Shown one piece after another: positions 1 to 6,359 of a stretch of 6,359 bases of DNA. Location of the stretch: NCBI GenBank assembly GCA_002348425.1, contig DEBE01000078.1, positions 14,335 to 20,693 of the forward strand, in the 5' to 3' direction. Below the pieces are notes generated by a model that was not told the DNA's origin, did not search any database, and was given only the letters and a program-made list of their open reading frames with translations. A program made the translations under genes and the position numbers. Position 1 is the first letter of the stretch, and every line of letters starts with the position of its first letter. The DNA is from Alphaproteobacteria bacterium UBA2964 (GTDB taxonomy: Bacteria > Pseudomonadota > Alphaproteobacteria > MPNO01 > UBA2964).

Positions 1-1197
1 TTAAACCATCCAGAAAATAAATTACAAACAGTCATTCATGTCGCGGGAACAAATGGCAAAGGTTCAACGATTGCCTTCATAAATGAAATTTGCGAAAGGG
101 CAGGTTTAACGGTTAACCGCTATACTTCACCCCATCTTGTCAACTTTTCTGAACGTATTTACCTTTGCGGTCAAAATATTAACGAACTCTCACTAACTAA
201 GATACTCAGCGAATGTGAAGAAGTTAATGCTGGTGATCCTATCACGTTATTTGAAATCACTACCGCTGCCGCTTTTTTAGCATTTTCGCGTACTCTCGCC
301 GATGTTACCCTAATAGAAACTGGTTTAGGTGGTAGATTTGACGCTACCAACGTCATTAAGAAACCTGCGCTAACCGTTATCACTCCTATATCAAAAGACC
401 ATGTCAATTGGCTAGGTCACACCTTAGATAAGATTGCATTTGAAAAAGCGGGTATTCTGAAACCTGGCGTTCCTGCTTTAATAGGACCACAGCATGCAGA
501 GGCCGGGTTGGTAATTGAGAAACATGCAAAAAAGTTAGGCGTAAAAACGATAACATATAGCCAAGACTGGGAGTTTTCTTCTTCACTGAGTAAATTTTAT
601 TTGAGATTTAAGAAACGCCATTATGTTTTCCCCATACCTTCCCTTGAAGGTGAACATCAATTAACAAATGCCGCTACAGCAGCTATTGCGGCAAAATTAC
701 TTAAAAAATCTGAAATCAATGATGATGTGATTGGTACCGGTATAAGGTCTACTTTTTGGGCGGGTCGTTTGCAAAAACTTACCACGCCCTCAGCAAAGTC
801 GCTCCCAAGGGGATGGTCTTTATGGCTTGATGGGGGACACAACCCTGGAGCGGCAGAAGCACTTGCAACCTCTTTATCTCAATGGCAGCAAAAGCCTCTC
901 CATATCATATTTGGTTACATAAACAGTCGTGATCCCAAAGAATTTTTAAGGCCATTGGCAAATTACATCAAAACTCTGAATGCAATTAAGATTCCGGGCG
1001 AAGCATCGAGCATGTCTGCAAAAGAATGCAAACTAGCAGCTCAGCAATTAGGTATTACAGCAACCGTTTCTAGTGACTTTAGGGGGGCTGTGGAGAAAAT
1101 TATAAAGGTATCGTCAAAACCTGGCCGTATACTGATATGCGGTTCACTATACTTAGTGGGCGCGGTGCTTAGACATGAACAAACGAAGCATACCTAA
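1..1197 (+). CDS. folC: Dihydrofolate synthase / folylpolyglutamate synthase FolC, 5' end missing
   Basis: Cytoplasmic Mur-ligase-family enzyme that joins L-glutamate to dihydropteroate (making dihydrofolate) and usually also adds further glutamates to reduced folates, using ATP. The frame is open from base 1 to the TAA at 1195-1197, giving 398 residues. FolC is usually about 430 residues, so roughly 35 N-terminal residues lie outside the window. Visible in order (window residue numbers): ATP-binding P-loop VAGTNGKGST at 14-23; SPHL at 43-46; TLFEITTAAAF at 82-92; ETGLGGRFDATN at 106-117; DH at 133-134; EKAGI at 148-152; GEHQLTNAATA at 217-227; the C-terminal domain signature DGGHNP at 277-282; GSLYLVG at 381-387. 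E106, H134 and K149 match the spacing of the metal ligands and the carbamylated lysine of characterised FolC enzymes. The usual W-P-G-R loop reads W-A-G-R at 253-256. Nothing is broken inside the visible part. It converges with trxA, with 35 bp between the stop codons. Identification is firm; whether it has both activities cannot be seen. Confidence 0.96.
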   Translation, partial: LNHPENKLQTVIHVAGTNGKGSTIAFINEICERAGLTVNRYTSPHLVNFSERIYLCGQNINELSLTKILSECEEVNAGDPITLFEITTAAAFLAFSRTLADVTLIETGLGGRFDATNVIKKPALTVITPISKDHVNWLGHTLDKIAFEKAGILKPGVPALIGPQHAEAGLVIEKHAKKLGVKTITYSQDWEFSSSLSKFYLRFKKRHYVFPIPSLEGEHQLTNAATAAIAAKLLKKSEINDDVIGTGIRSTFWAGRLQKLTTPSAKSLPRGWSLWLDGGHNPGAAEALATSLSQWQQKPLHIIFGYINSRDPKEFLRPLANYIKTLNAIKIPGEASSMSAKECKLAAQQLGITATVSSDFRGAVEKIIKVSSKPGRILICGSLYLVGAVLRHEQTKHT

Positions 1198-1232
1198 AAG
1201 GCAAACGTCACTTTTTAATTACAAATCCCAAA

Positions 1233-1553
1233 TCAAATAGATTCTTTTATCCATTCTACAAGTTTGCCCTTAGGTAAAGCCCCCACCTTAGTTGCCGCAA
1301 CTTCTCCATCCTTAAAAATCATCAACGTAGGGATACCCCTTACACCTAATTTTGTAGGCGTCTCAGGGTTTTCATCAACATTAATCTTAGTAACAGAGAT
1401 TTCCCCGTCCATTTCCGTCGCTATCTCCTCTAAAGTCGGACCAATTTGCTTACAGGGACCGCACCATTCCGCCCAAAAATCAACAAGAACAGGAACACTT
1501 GATTTTAAAACCTCCGATTCAAAAGACTCATCTGAAATTGGTTTGCTGGGCAT
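1233..1553 (-). CDS. trxA: Thioredoxin (TrxA), complete
   Basis: Small cytoplasmic disulphide reductase that passes electrons from thioredoxin reductase to ribonucleotide reductase, peroxiredoxins and other proteins. From the ATG at 1553 it is 106 residues, close to the length of classical thioredoxins. Visible: the active site WCGPC at residues 30-34 (C31, C34), the buried aspartate D25, the cis-proline loop GIPT at 73-76 (P75), and the C-terminal VGALPKGKL at 90-98, which closely resembles E. coli Trx1. No signal peptide or membrane segment is present, which argues for the cytoplasmic form. The start was chosen because it is an ATG, has a good ribosome binding site 7 nt upstream and matches family length. 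The frame extends 25 codons further to a TTG at 1628, but that stretch is not thioredoxin-like. It lies 71 bp downstream of addA on the same strand, so co-transcription with addBA is likely. Confidence 0.97.
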   Translation of the reverse strand: MPSKPISDESFESEVLKSSVPVLVDFWAEWCGPCKQIGPTLEEIATEMDGEISVTKINVDENPETPTKLGVRGIPTLMIFKDGEVAATKVGALPKGKLVEWIKESI

Positions 1554-1560
1554 CCATTTT

Positions 1561-1568
1561 TCCTTTCT
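1561..1568 (-). promoter_or_regulatory. Ribosome binding site of trxA
   Basis: On the minus strand this reads AGAAAGGA, followed by 7 nt and then the ATG at 1553. It resembles the Shine-Dalgarno consensus at normal spacing. It decides the trxA start against the longer frame that begins at the TTG at 1628. Confidence 0.75.
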
Positions 1569-1601
1569 AAAATTAAAAAACAAATATCGGTATACGTCCA
1601 A

Positions 1602-1628
1602 ATTATGAATGAGAGACTTAACCGTCAA
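1602..1628 (-). promoter_or_regulatory. Possible sigma70-type promoter for trxA
   Basis: Minus strand: TTGACG at 1628-1623 (5 of 6 to TTGACA) and CATAAT at 1607-1602 (5 of 6 to TATAAT), with a 15-bp spacer that is shorter than the usual 17. It overlaps the stop codon of addA. A start about 7 nt past the -10 box would leave a leader of roughly 40 nt that includes the trxA ribosome binding site. A separate promoter would let trxA be expressed above the level of the addBA transcript. This is inferred from motif match alone; the short spacer and AT-rich surroundings make chance plausible. Confidence 0.3.
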
Positions 1629-4600
1629 GCATCTAAATGATCAGAATACCTATTTAGTAAAGCATCTGGTAACGGCATTAAGATAGGGGTGTAAGTCCAG
1701 AGTAAGGCACAATTAATCGGCCTATCAGGAAAAATTGAGTTTAAAACCGCCCGATAAGATGACATTTGTTTCAAATACGCTGGGGAGACATCTGCTAGTT
1801 TTTCGGGTGGTGGTCGGCTCGACTTATAATCAATAATCATAACTTGATCAGATTTTATCAAAAGCCGGTCAACCTGGCCGACTATAACTTGCGCACCTAG
1901 CCGACCTGTAATTGCTACTTCAGACCGGGATTCAGGACCAAATACTTCTTTAAATTCTGTATTCTCTATTACACTCATTACTTCGGAGATATATTCCCTT
2001 TGATGTTCATGTGTTAGCTGATGAACAGGTTGTGCCAAGAAGCGACTGGCCACCTGTCTTCTTTTTTCTATTTGGATTCCTGGCAGTAGCTCCAACAATT
2101 TATGAATAATTAGACCCCTCTGAAAAAAATCAACTTCCCCATCTCCTATAGGAGATATAACCGACGGCTCAGAATCCTCAGAATGCGATGGAGACAGGTA
2201 TTGCGTGTGGGCCGCCTCTGGTTTTGGCTGTTTTTTTACCCAGTCAGGTAAACTTTCCTTAATGATAGAAATTTCAAGTGCATTATTTTTAGCTGTTTGC
2301 AATTGAGGATTTTCAAGCCGCCAACCGGAACCCTTCCACCCTTGAGAACAAATGTCACTTAAATCAAAGTCAAATGCAGACCCAATTTTTTTTAGAGCTG
2401 ATTCAACCAATTCATACCAGTTACCACTTGCTGCACGGCGCTGCGTATTCCAACCACAAATATATAATCGATCCTCAGCACGTGTCATTGCTACGTACAG
2501 CAAACGCCTATATTCACTATCTCTTTTCTGTCGTGCAGCTGATAAAGCCTTTTCACATTCCTTTTCGAAATAACGGCGCCGAGGCGGCCATAAAATAATC
2601 TCATCCTCTGTCCACAAAATTCTAGGTAACCCATTCGGCACCTGCATACTGTCTGGTAAAAAGACAATCGGGGCCTGCAAGCCCTTTGCTCCGTGCACGG
2701 TCATTACTCGAACTTCATTACGGATGGCGTGTTCAAAATCACGCTTAACTTCGATATCGTTTTTATCGAACCAATCCAAAAACCCTTGGAGTGAAGGTAT
2801 CTGTGTACGTTCATACTGGAGAGCCAAAGTTAAAAACTCATCAATCGGATCATTAGCTTCCAACCCAAGCCTACCTATAATTTTTTTACGTCCATTTCTC
2901 TTGCCAAGAATTTCTGAAAACAATTCAAATGGCGGTGCTAAATCCGCTGTTTCTAACAACGTCCTAAGTTCTTCAAAAGCAAATTTAAAGATTGGTTTTT
3001 CTTCATACCGACGACACAGTGTTTCCCATAAATTAGATTGCCCGCGATTGTATGCAAGCTCAAACAAATCGTCTTCTGAGAATCCAATCAATGGACTTTT
3101 CAAAACCCCTGCTAGATTTAATTCATCCTCAGGAAGTAAAAGAAAATTTCCTATAGAAACCAGGTCGCGCACTGCCAACTGTTCGCTAAGAACCATTCGA
3201 TCTACGCCTGCTACCGGTAAATTTTCTCTTTTTAATGCCCGAACCATTTTTTCAACAAAAGTCCCCCTACGGCGCACTAAAATTATAATATCTCCTGCCC
3301 TAATAGGACGATTTTTACTCTTTAATATTTCCCCTTTTTTAATCCAATTCTGAATTGTGGCCGCAATCCCCTCAGAAAGCTGGGTTTGGGGATCATAACC
3401 CCACTGCGCTTTCACCGGAGGTGTCCATGGCTCTAACTCCTGTTGCTCAATCGGCCCCACCGGCGGCCACAGCTCAACTAAACCCGCTTCACCATAACGC
3501 AGTGGTTCATGTAGAATTTTCTTTTTAGCTTCGGCTACACCAAGCTTTAGGGGCTCCGAAGCTAAAACCGCATCAACAACCTTCAAAACGGAAGATGTAG
3601 AACGAAAAGAAATATAAAGATTAACGTCTTTCCATGGTTTAGCAATTTCCATTGCCTTAGTCCGGAAATAACTACGCATCTCCTCAAAGGCCTTTGGATC
3701 AGCTCGCTGGAAACTATAAATAGACTGTTTAGAATCACCAACTGCAAATATCGTTCGCTCTATCTCCGACGCCCCCTCACCGGAAAAAAACTCTTCCGAA
3801 AGAGCAGTAATAATAGCCCATTGATCTGGATTTGTATCTTGAGCCTCATCAATTAGGATATGATCGATACCACCATCGAGCTTAAACATTACCCAAGAAA
3901 CATTGCCCTCTGCTTCAAGCAAAGAACGAGCTGTGAGAATTAAGTCATCATAATCTAGCCGCGCCCGTTCTTTTTTACAATTTTCATAAACTTCCAACAA
4001 AGAATTAATAATTGTAAGAATTGCGGCGGTCGCCTTACCGGTTACATTAGCCCGAATTCTCAACAAAGAATGTTCAAGTCGTTGGGCTTCGTTTTCTAAG
4101 GTTTTAGATGCTGCTGAATATAGGGCTTTCGCTTCCTTATGCACCAGCCTTGCCCGCTTTTCTCCTTCTAAAGTAAAAAAAACTGACAAATAAGAGTCGA
4201 AAGTTTTTTCTCGTTCTTGCAAATTTGCTTCTATCCATTGCTTTAGTTTTCTACTGCTTTTTATATCGGTCTTACTGCCTTTCGCCATTGCATCCGCAGT
4301 TTTTCTTAAAGCATGAATATCAAAATTTGATTTCATGCAGGCATTTTTTTTTATAGAAAATTCCGTTTCATCTTTAGAAACTCCTAATTTTCTATAAATT
4401 TGATTAATTAATAAATCCATGTCACCAAAACGTTCGATCAGTCGACTTAATCTGCCTCTTTCTGAAATAAAATCACCCAAAAGTTTTTCAAAATCACTCT
4501 CTTGAATGTGTTTTGTTACTTCCGCTAAGGCAGATGCAAGTTTTGTTCCCAGAGAACTACGTGCCTCTAAAAAAACTCGAGCTTGCGCTTCATTTTGGAT

Positions 4601-5068
4601 TTCTTTTGCCTCGCGTTCATCCATGACCTGAAAATAGGGGCCCAAACCAGCTTCAAGGGGAAATCTTCCTAACAGTGATTCACAAAAAGCATGGACAGTT
4701 TGAATTTTCATACCTCCCGGCACATCAAGAACCTGTCCAAAAAGTTTTCGAGCTCTAAGCATAATGTCATTCTTAGCTCTTTGGCCCATAAGAAAGTTAA
4801 TGTCCTTCTTCAATTCAGTCTCATCTGCTATCGACCACTGAGCAAGAACCTGATTTATTCTATTAGCCATTTCAGCGGCTGCCGCGTTAGTAAAAGTCAA
4901 GCAGAGTAATTTGTGGGGTGGTGTTCCAGAAAGTAGAAGGGCAAGAACCCTATCTGTTAGTACCTTAGTTTTTCCGGTACCGGCAGAAGCGGCAACCCAA
5001 ACAGAACGATTTGGATTAGCTGCTGGCCTTTGTTTAATGCTGGGATCGGTCTGTGGTTGAGCAATCAA
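1625..5068 (-). CDS. addA: AddA, helicase-nuclease subunit of the AddAB double-strand break repair complex, complete
   Basis: ATP-driven 3'-5' helicase with a C-terminal nuclease. With AddB it unwinds and degrades broken DNA ends so that RecA can load, replacing RecBCD. The 1147-residue length fits alphaproteobacterial AddA. All UvrD/superfamily 1A motifs are present: Walker A AGTGKT at 29-34 (K33); Ia [11 protein letters not shown] at 57-67; IQTVHAFC at 122-129; Walker [14 protein letters not shown] at 405-417; motif [21 protein letters not shown] at 441-458; motif IV YISFRST at 485-491; motif [12 protein letters not shown] at 788-798; motif [17 protein letters not shown] at 854-868. A RecB-type nuclease follows: RGLIIH at 984-989, GQVDRL at 1064-1069 (D1067), IIDYKSS at 1078-1084 (D1080, K1082), and Q1101 with Y1105. 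The start is TTG at 5068; an in-frame TAA directly precedes it, so no longer start exists. The TTG overlaps the addB stop as TTGA, which suggests translational coupling. Two poly-A tracts occur in the sense strand (A9 at codons 239-242, A8 at codons 892-895). Confidence 0.96.
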   Translation of the reverse strand: MIAQPQTDPSIKQRPAANPNRSVWVAASAGTGKTKVLTDRVLALLLSGTPPHKLLCLTFTNAAAAEMANRINQVLAQWSIADETELKKDINFLMGQRAKNDIMLRARKLFGQVLDVPGGMKIQTVHAFCESLLGRFPLEAGLGPYFQVMDEREAKEIQNEAQARVFLEARSSLGTKLASALAEVTKHIQESDFEKLLGDFISERGRLSRLIERFGDMDLLINQIYRKLGVSKDETEFSIKKNACMKSNFDIHALRKTADAMAKGSKTDIKSSRKLKQWIEANLQEREKTFDSYLSVFFTLEGEKRARLVHKEAKALYSAASKTLENEAQRLEHSLLRIRANVTGKATAAILTIINSLLEVYENCKKERARLDYDDLILTARSLLEAEGNVSWVMFKLDGGIDHILIDEAQDTNPDQWAIITALSEEFFSGEGASEIERTIFAVGDSKQSIYSFQRADPKAFEEMRSYFRTKAMEIAKPWKDVNLYISFRSTSSVLKVVDAVLASEPLKLGVAEAKKKILHEPLRYGEAGLVELWPPVGPIEQQELEPWTPPVKAQWGYDPQTQLSEGIAATIQNWIKKGEILKSKNRPIRAGDIIILVRRRGTFVEKMVRALKRENLPVAGVDRMVLSEQLAVRDLVSIGNFLLLPEDELNLAGVLKSPLIGFSEDDLFELAYNRGQSNLWETLCRRYEEKPIFKFAFEELRTLLETADLAPPFELFSEILGKRNGRKKIIGRLGLEANDPIDEFLTLALQYERTQIPSLQGFLDWFDKNDIEVKRDFEHAIRNEVRVMTVHGAKGLQAPIVFLPDSMQVPNGLPRILWTEDEIILWPPRRRYFEKECEKALSAARQKRDSEYRRLLYVAMTRAEDRLYICGWNTQRRAASGNWYELVESALKKIGSAFDFDLSDICSQGWKGSGWRLENPQLQTAKNNALEISIIKESLPDWVKKQPKPEAAHTQYLSPSHSEDSEPSVISPIGDGEVDFFQRGLIIHKLLELLPGIQIEKRRQVASRFLAQPVHQLTHEHQREYISEVMSVIENTEFKEVFGPESRSEVAITGRLGAQVIVGQVDRLLIKSDQVMIIDYKSSRPPPEKLADVSPAYLKQMSSYRAVLNSIFPDRPINCALLWTYTPILMPLPDALLNRYSDHLDA

Positions 5069-6359
5069 TTATCTGCCCTTTCCACTGAAGACCACTCAAG
5101 GACGCGGGCAAGGTGTGCATAGTCAGACCATCCCGGTGCATGGGTTGGATCGGGTTGAGACAAATAAGGTGTCTTAGGGTTATCAAATTGCTTAATAAGA
5201 TTAGTTAATCCGTGTAACGTAGCCCCTGCCAAATCCTCTATTTTAGTTCCTACGGGATGACGTTCTCCCGGTGGATCTCCTCCACCTATACGCCAGACCT
5301 CCAGAATTGAGACTTTAGCCTTCATAATTTTCTCAAAACCTCCAGCCTCAGCAATAACGACTTCCAACGGAAGCTGTGGCGAAAATCCGTGTAAAACATC
5401 CGAAGCATTCGGAGAGGCCCCCGTTTTGTAATCTATTATACTGATAGTACCATCCTTTAGTTCGTCGATTCGGTCGGCTTTAGCCACGAGTGTGAATTGA
5501 CCATAATCAGACTGGATTTTAAGTAACCCAGTTACCTCCGTATGTGTCGCATGGACAGTTTTCCTGTAATCCACTTCATTGGCAGCAAACCAATCAATTA
5601 TCCTCTCGTAACGTGGCCACCAAAATGCCCAAACACTGGGATATGCGAGCGCGTTGCCAAAAGCAGCTATGCCTATGTCACGTAATACCTTAGAAACATC
5701 AAACGGCATTTGACTTGGATAATCACTTACAAATCGTTCTAATGCCTCATGGATCATTGTTCCGCGATCAGCAATACTCGGATCACCATCAATTTCGTCC
5801 AACGGCCTTAAATTTAAAATATGACGAGCATAAATTGCGTATGGATCCCGCATCCAAGTTTCAATCTGGGTTACAGACAACCTTCTAGGTCGGGCAGAGA
5901 TTGGAGGGCAGGGAGAAGGGGCTTCGCACGGTTTTATTAAATCTGGATAATCAAGTGTTGATTGCCAAGTTAAAAACTTATTACCTTTAATTTGAATTTG
6001 ATCCAGAAGGTTCCCCGATTTATCTGCCTCTTTTAGCACATTAAAAAGGCGCAAAAGCCAGCGTGCTGGAACGGTAGGTGTTCCTTCAACGCGCTCCGCC
6101 CTAGTAATTAAAACCTCTTCTGAACAAAAAGACTGAACAAAGTCGTGGGCACTAAGCCCAACGCGTCGATCGCCCGACGGAAGACCAAATTGTTGTCGCA
6201 TTGGACGGCTCATCCACGGGTCGGCCCTAGATTCACTTGGCCAAACCGTTTCATTGAGCCCTCCCATACACATCAAGTCCGCTTTTTGGAGGCGTGCCTC
6301 TAACAGACCCCAAATATGCAATCGAGGATGAGCCCCAAAACGTGGGCGAACAATTTTTG
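5065..6359 (-). CDS. addB: AddB, nuclease subunit of AddAB, 5' end missing at the right edge
   Basis: Partner of AddA. In this family it carries an inactivated helicase-like core and a second nuclease. About 430 C-terminal residues are seen. Alphaproteobacterial AddB is around 1000 residues, so the N-terminal majority is outside the window. The frame stays open to base 6359, so the TTG at 6321 is an internal codon. Residues 3-50 (VRPRFGAHPRL, then GGLNETVWP at about 32-40) belong to the helicase-like part. The nuclease domain begins near LSVTQIETW (160-168): GTMIHEAL at 199-206 (H203), E274, KADRID at 293-298 (D295), IIDYKTG at 307-313 (D309, K311) and QLPLE at 328-332. The tail YLSQPDPTHAPGWSDYAHLA fits the alphaproteobacterial family. 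The four cysteines that hold an iron-sulphur cluster in Bacillus AddB are not seen: the nuclease domain here has D where the first Cys is expected (WMRDPYAIY) and no cysteine at all after it. It lies directly upstream of addA and overlaps it by 4 bases. Confidence 0.95.
   Translation of the reverse strand, partial: KIVRPRFGAHPRLHIWGLLEARLQKADLMCMGGLNETVWPSESRADPWMSRPMRQQFGLPSGDRRVGLSAHDFVQSFCSEEVLITRAERVEGTPTVPARWLLRLFNVLKEADKSGNLLDQIQIKGNKFLTWQSTLDYPDLIKPCEAPSPCPPISARPRRLSVTQIETWMRDPYAIYARHILNLRPLDEIDGDPSIADRGTMIHEALERFVSDYPSQMPFDVSKVLRDIGIAAFGNALAYPSVWAFWWPRYERIIDWFAANEVDYRKTVHATHTEVTGLLKIQSDYGQFTLVAKADRIDELKDGTISIIDYKTGASPNASDVLHGFSPQLPLEVVIAEAGGFEKIMKAKVSILEVWRIGGGDPPGERHPVGTKIEDLAGATLHGLTNLIKQFDNPKTPYLSQPDPTHAPGWSDYAHLARVLEWSSVERADN
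5076..5083 (-). promoter_or_regulatory. Ribosome binding site of addA, inside the end of addB
   Basis: Minus strand GGAAAGGG, 7 nt before the TTG at 5068, lying within the last codons of addB. A strong purine-rich site supports TTG as a real start despite the weak start codon. It allows both fresh initiation and re-initiation by ribosomes that have just ended addB. Confidence 0.65.

Noticed and set aside
508..1197. Separate 229-residue gene starting at TTG 508
   Set aside because: The same frame is open back to base 1 and encodes the FolC N-terminal motifs, so 508 is an internal leucine codon of folC.
1196..1216. Intrinsic terminator between folC and trxA
   Set aside because: The stem is only five AT-rich base pairs with a 10-base loop, too weak to call.
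1572..1601. Promoter-like pair TTGGAC / TTTAAT on the minus strand before trxA
   Set aside because: With an 18-bp spacer it would place the transcript start inside the trxA ribosome binding site, so the pair further upstream (1602-1628) is the better candidate.
1554..1628. 25-codon N-terminal extension of trxA from a TTG at 1628
   Set aside because: The extension (rich in aromatic and basic residues, no thioredoxin similarity) has no clear ribosome binding site, while the ATG at 1553 has a good one and gives the standard 106-residue protein.
2724..3353. 209-codon open frame on the plus strand opposite addA
   Set aside because: It lies wholly antisense to well-conserved addA sequence, is serine- and arginine-rich as antisense frames often are, and shows no recognisable domain. 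The other short antisense frames against addA, trxA and folC were dropped for the same reason.
5065..6321. addB starting at TTG 6321
   Set aside because: The frame continues to the window edge with AddB-like sequence (VRPRFGAHPRL), so the gene is cut by the window and does not start there.
1625..6359. addBA as part of an anti-phage defence island
   Set aside because: UvrD-like helicases and RecB-type nucleases occur in defence systems, but the motif order, lengths and neighbours (trxA, folC) fit housekeeping AddAB, and no other defence gene is visible.

Overview
The window is a piece of a bacterial chromosome and looks alphaproteobacterial. It holds two genes cut by the window edges (folC at the left, addB at the right) and two complete ones (addA and trxA). 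The main clues are the alphaproteobacterial type of AddA/AddB and the order addB-addA-trxA running head-on into folC, which I recall from memory as a common arrangement in that class. Spot counts on three sequence lines gave about 35 to 45 percent G+C. That is low for the class and fits an AT-rich lineage, such as a marine or host-associated alphaproteobacterium; I cannot name a genus.

Layout: positions 1-1197 (+) are the C-terminal ~90% of folC, which makes folates and polyglutamylates them. A 35-bp gap separates its stop codon from the stop codon of trxA (complement 1233-1553), which encodes a canonical 106-residue thioredoxin. Upstream of trxA on the same strand, after 71 bp, is addA (complement 1625-5068), a complete 1147-residue helicase-nuclease subunit. 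It starts with a TTG that overlaps the stop codon of addB by four bases (TTGA). addB (complement 5065-6359) runs off the right edge, leaving about 430 residues that contain its nuclease domain.

AddA and AddB form the AddAB helicase-nuclease. In this family it resects double-strand DNA ends to give the 3' single strands on which RecA loads, so it does the job of RecBCD. Each subunit here keeps a complete RecB-type (PD-(D/E)XK) nuclease motif set. AddA also keeps all the superfamily 1A helicase motifs. trxA may be read from the add transcript, from a possible promoter in the 71-bp gap, or both. The link of thioredoxin and folC to repair appears to be positional, with no functional connection visible.

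The window is almost wholly coding; no gap exceeds 300 bases. I see no tRNA, rRNA, insertion sequence, CRISPR array or prophage gene, and no sign of a previously undescribed system. The points worth a second look are small: the TTG-start coupling of addB and addA, the absence of the iron-sulphur cysteines in AddB, and poly-A tracts in addA, one of them at the helicase-nuclease junction.
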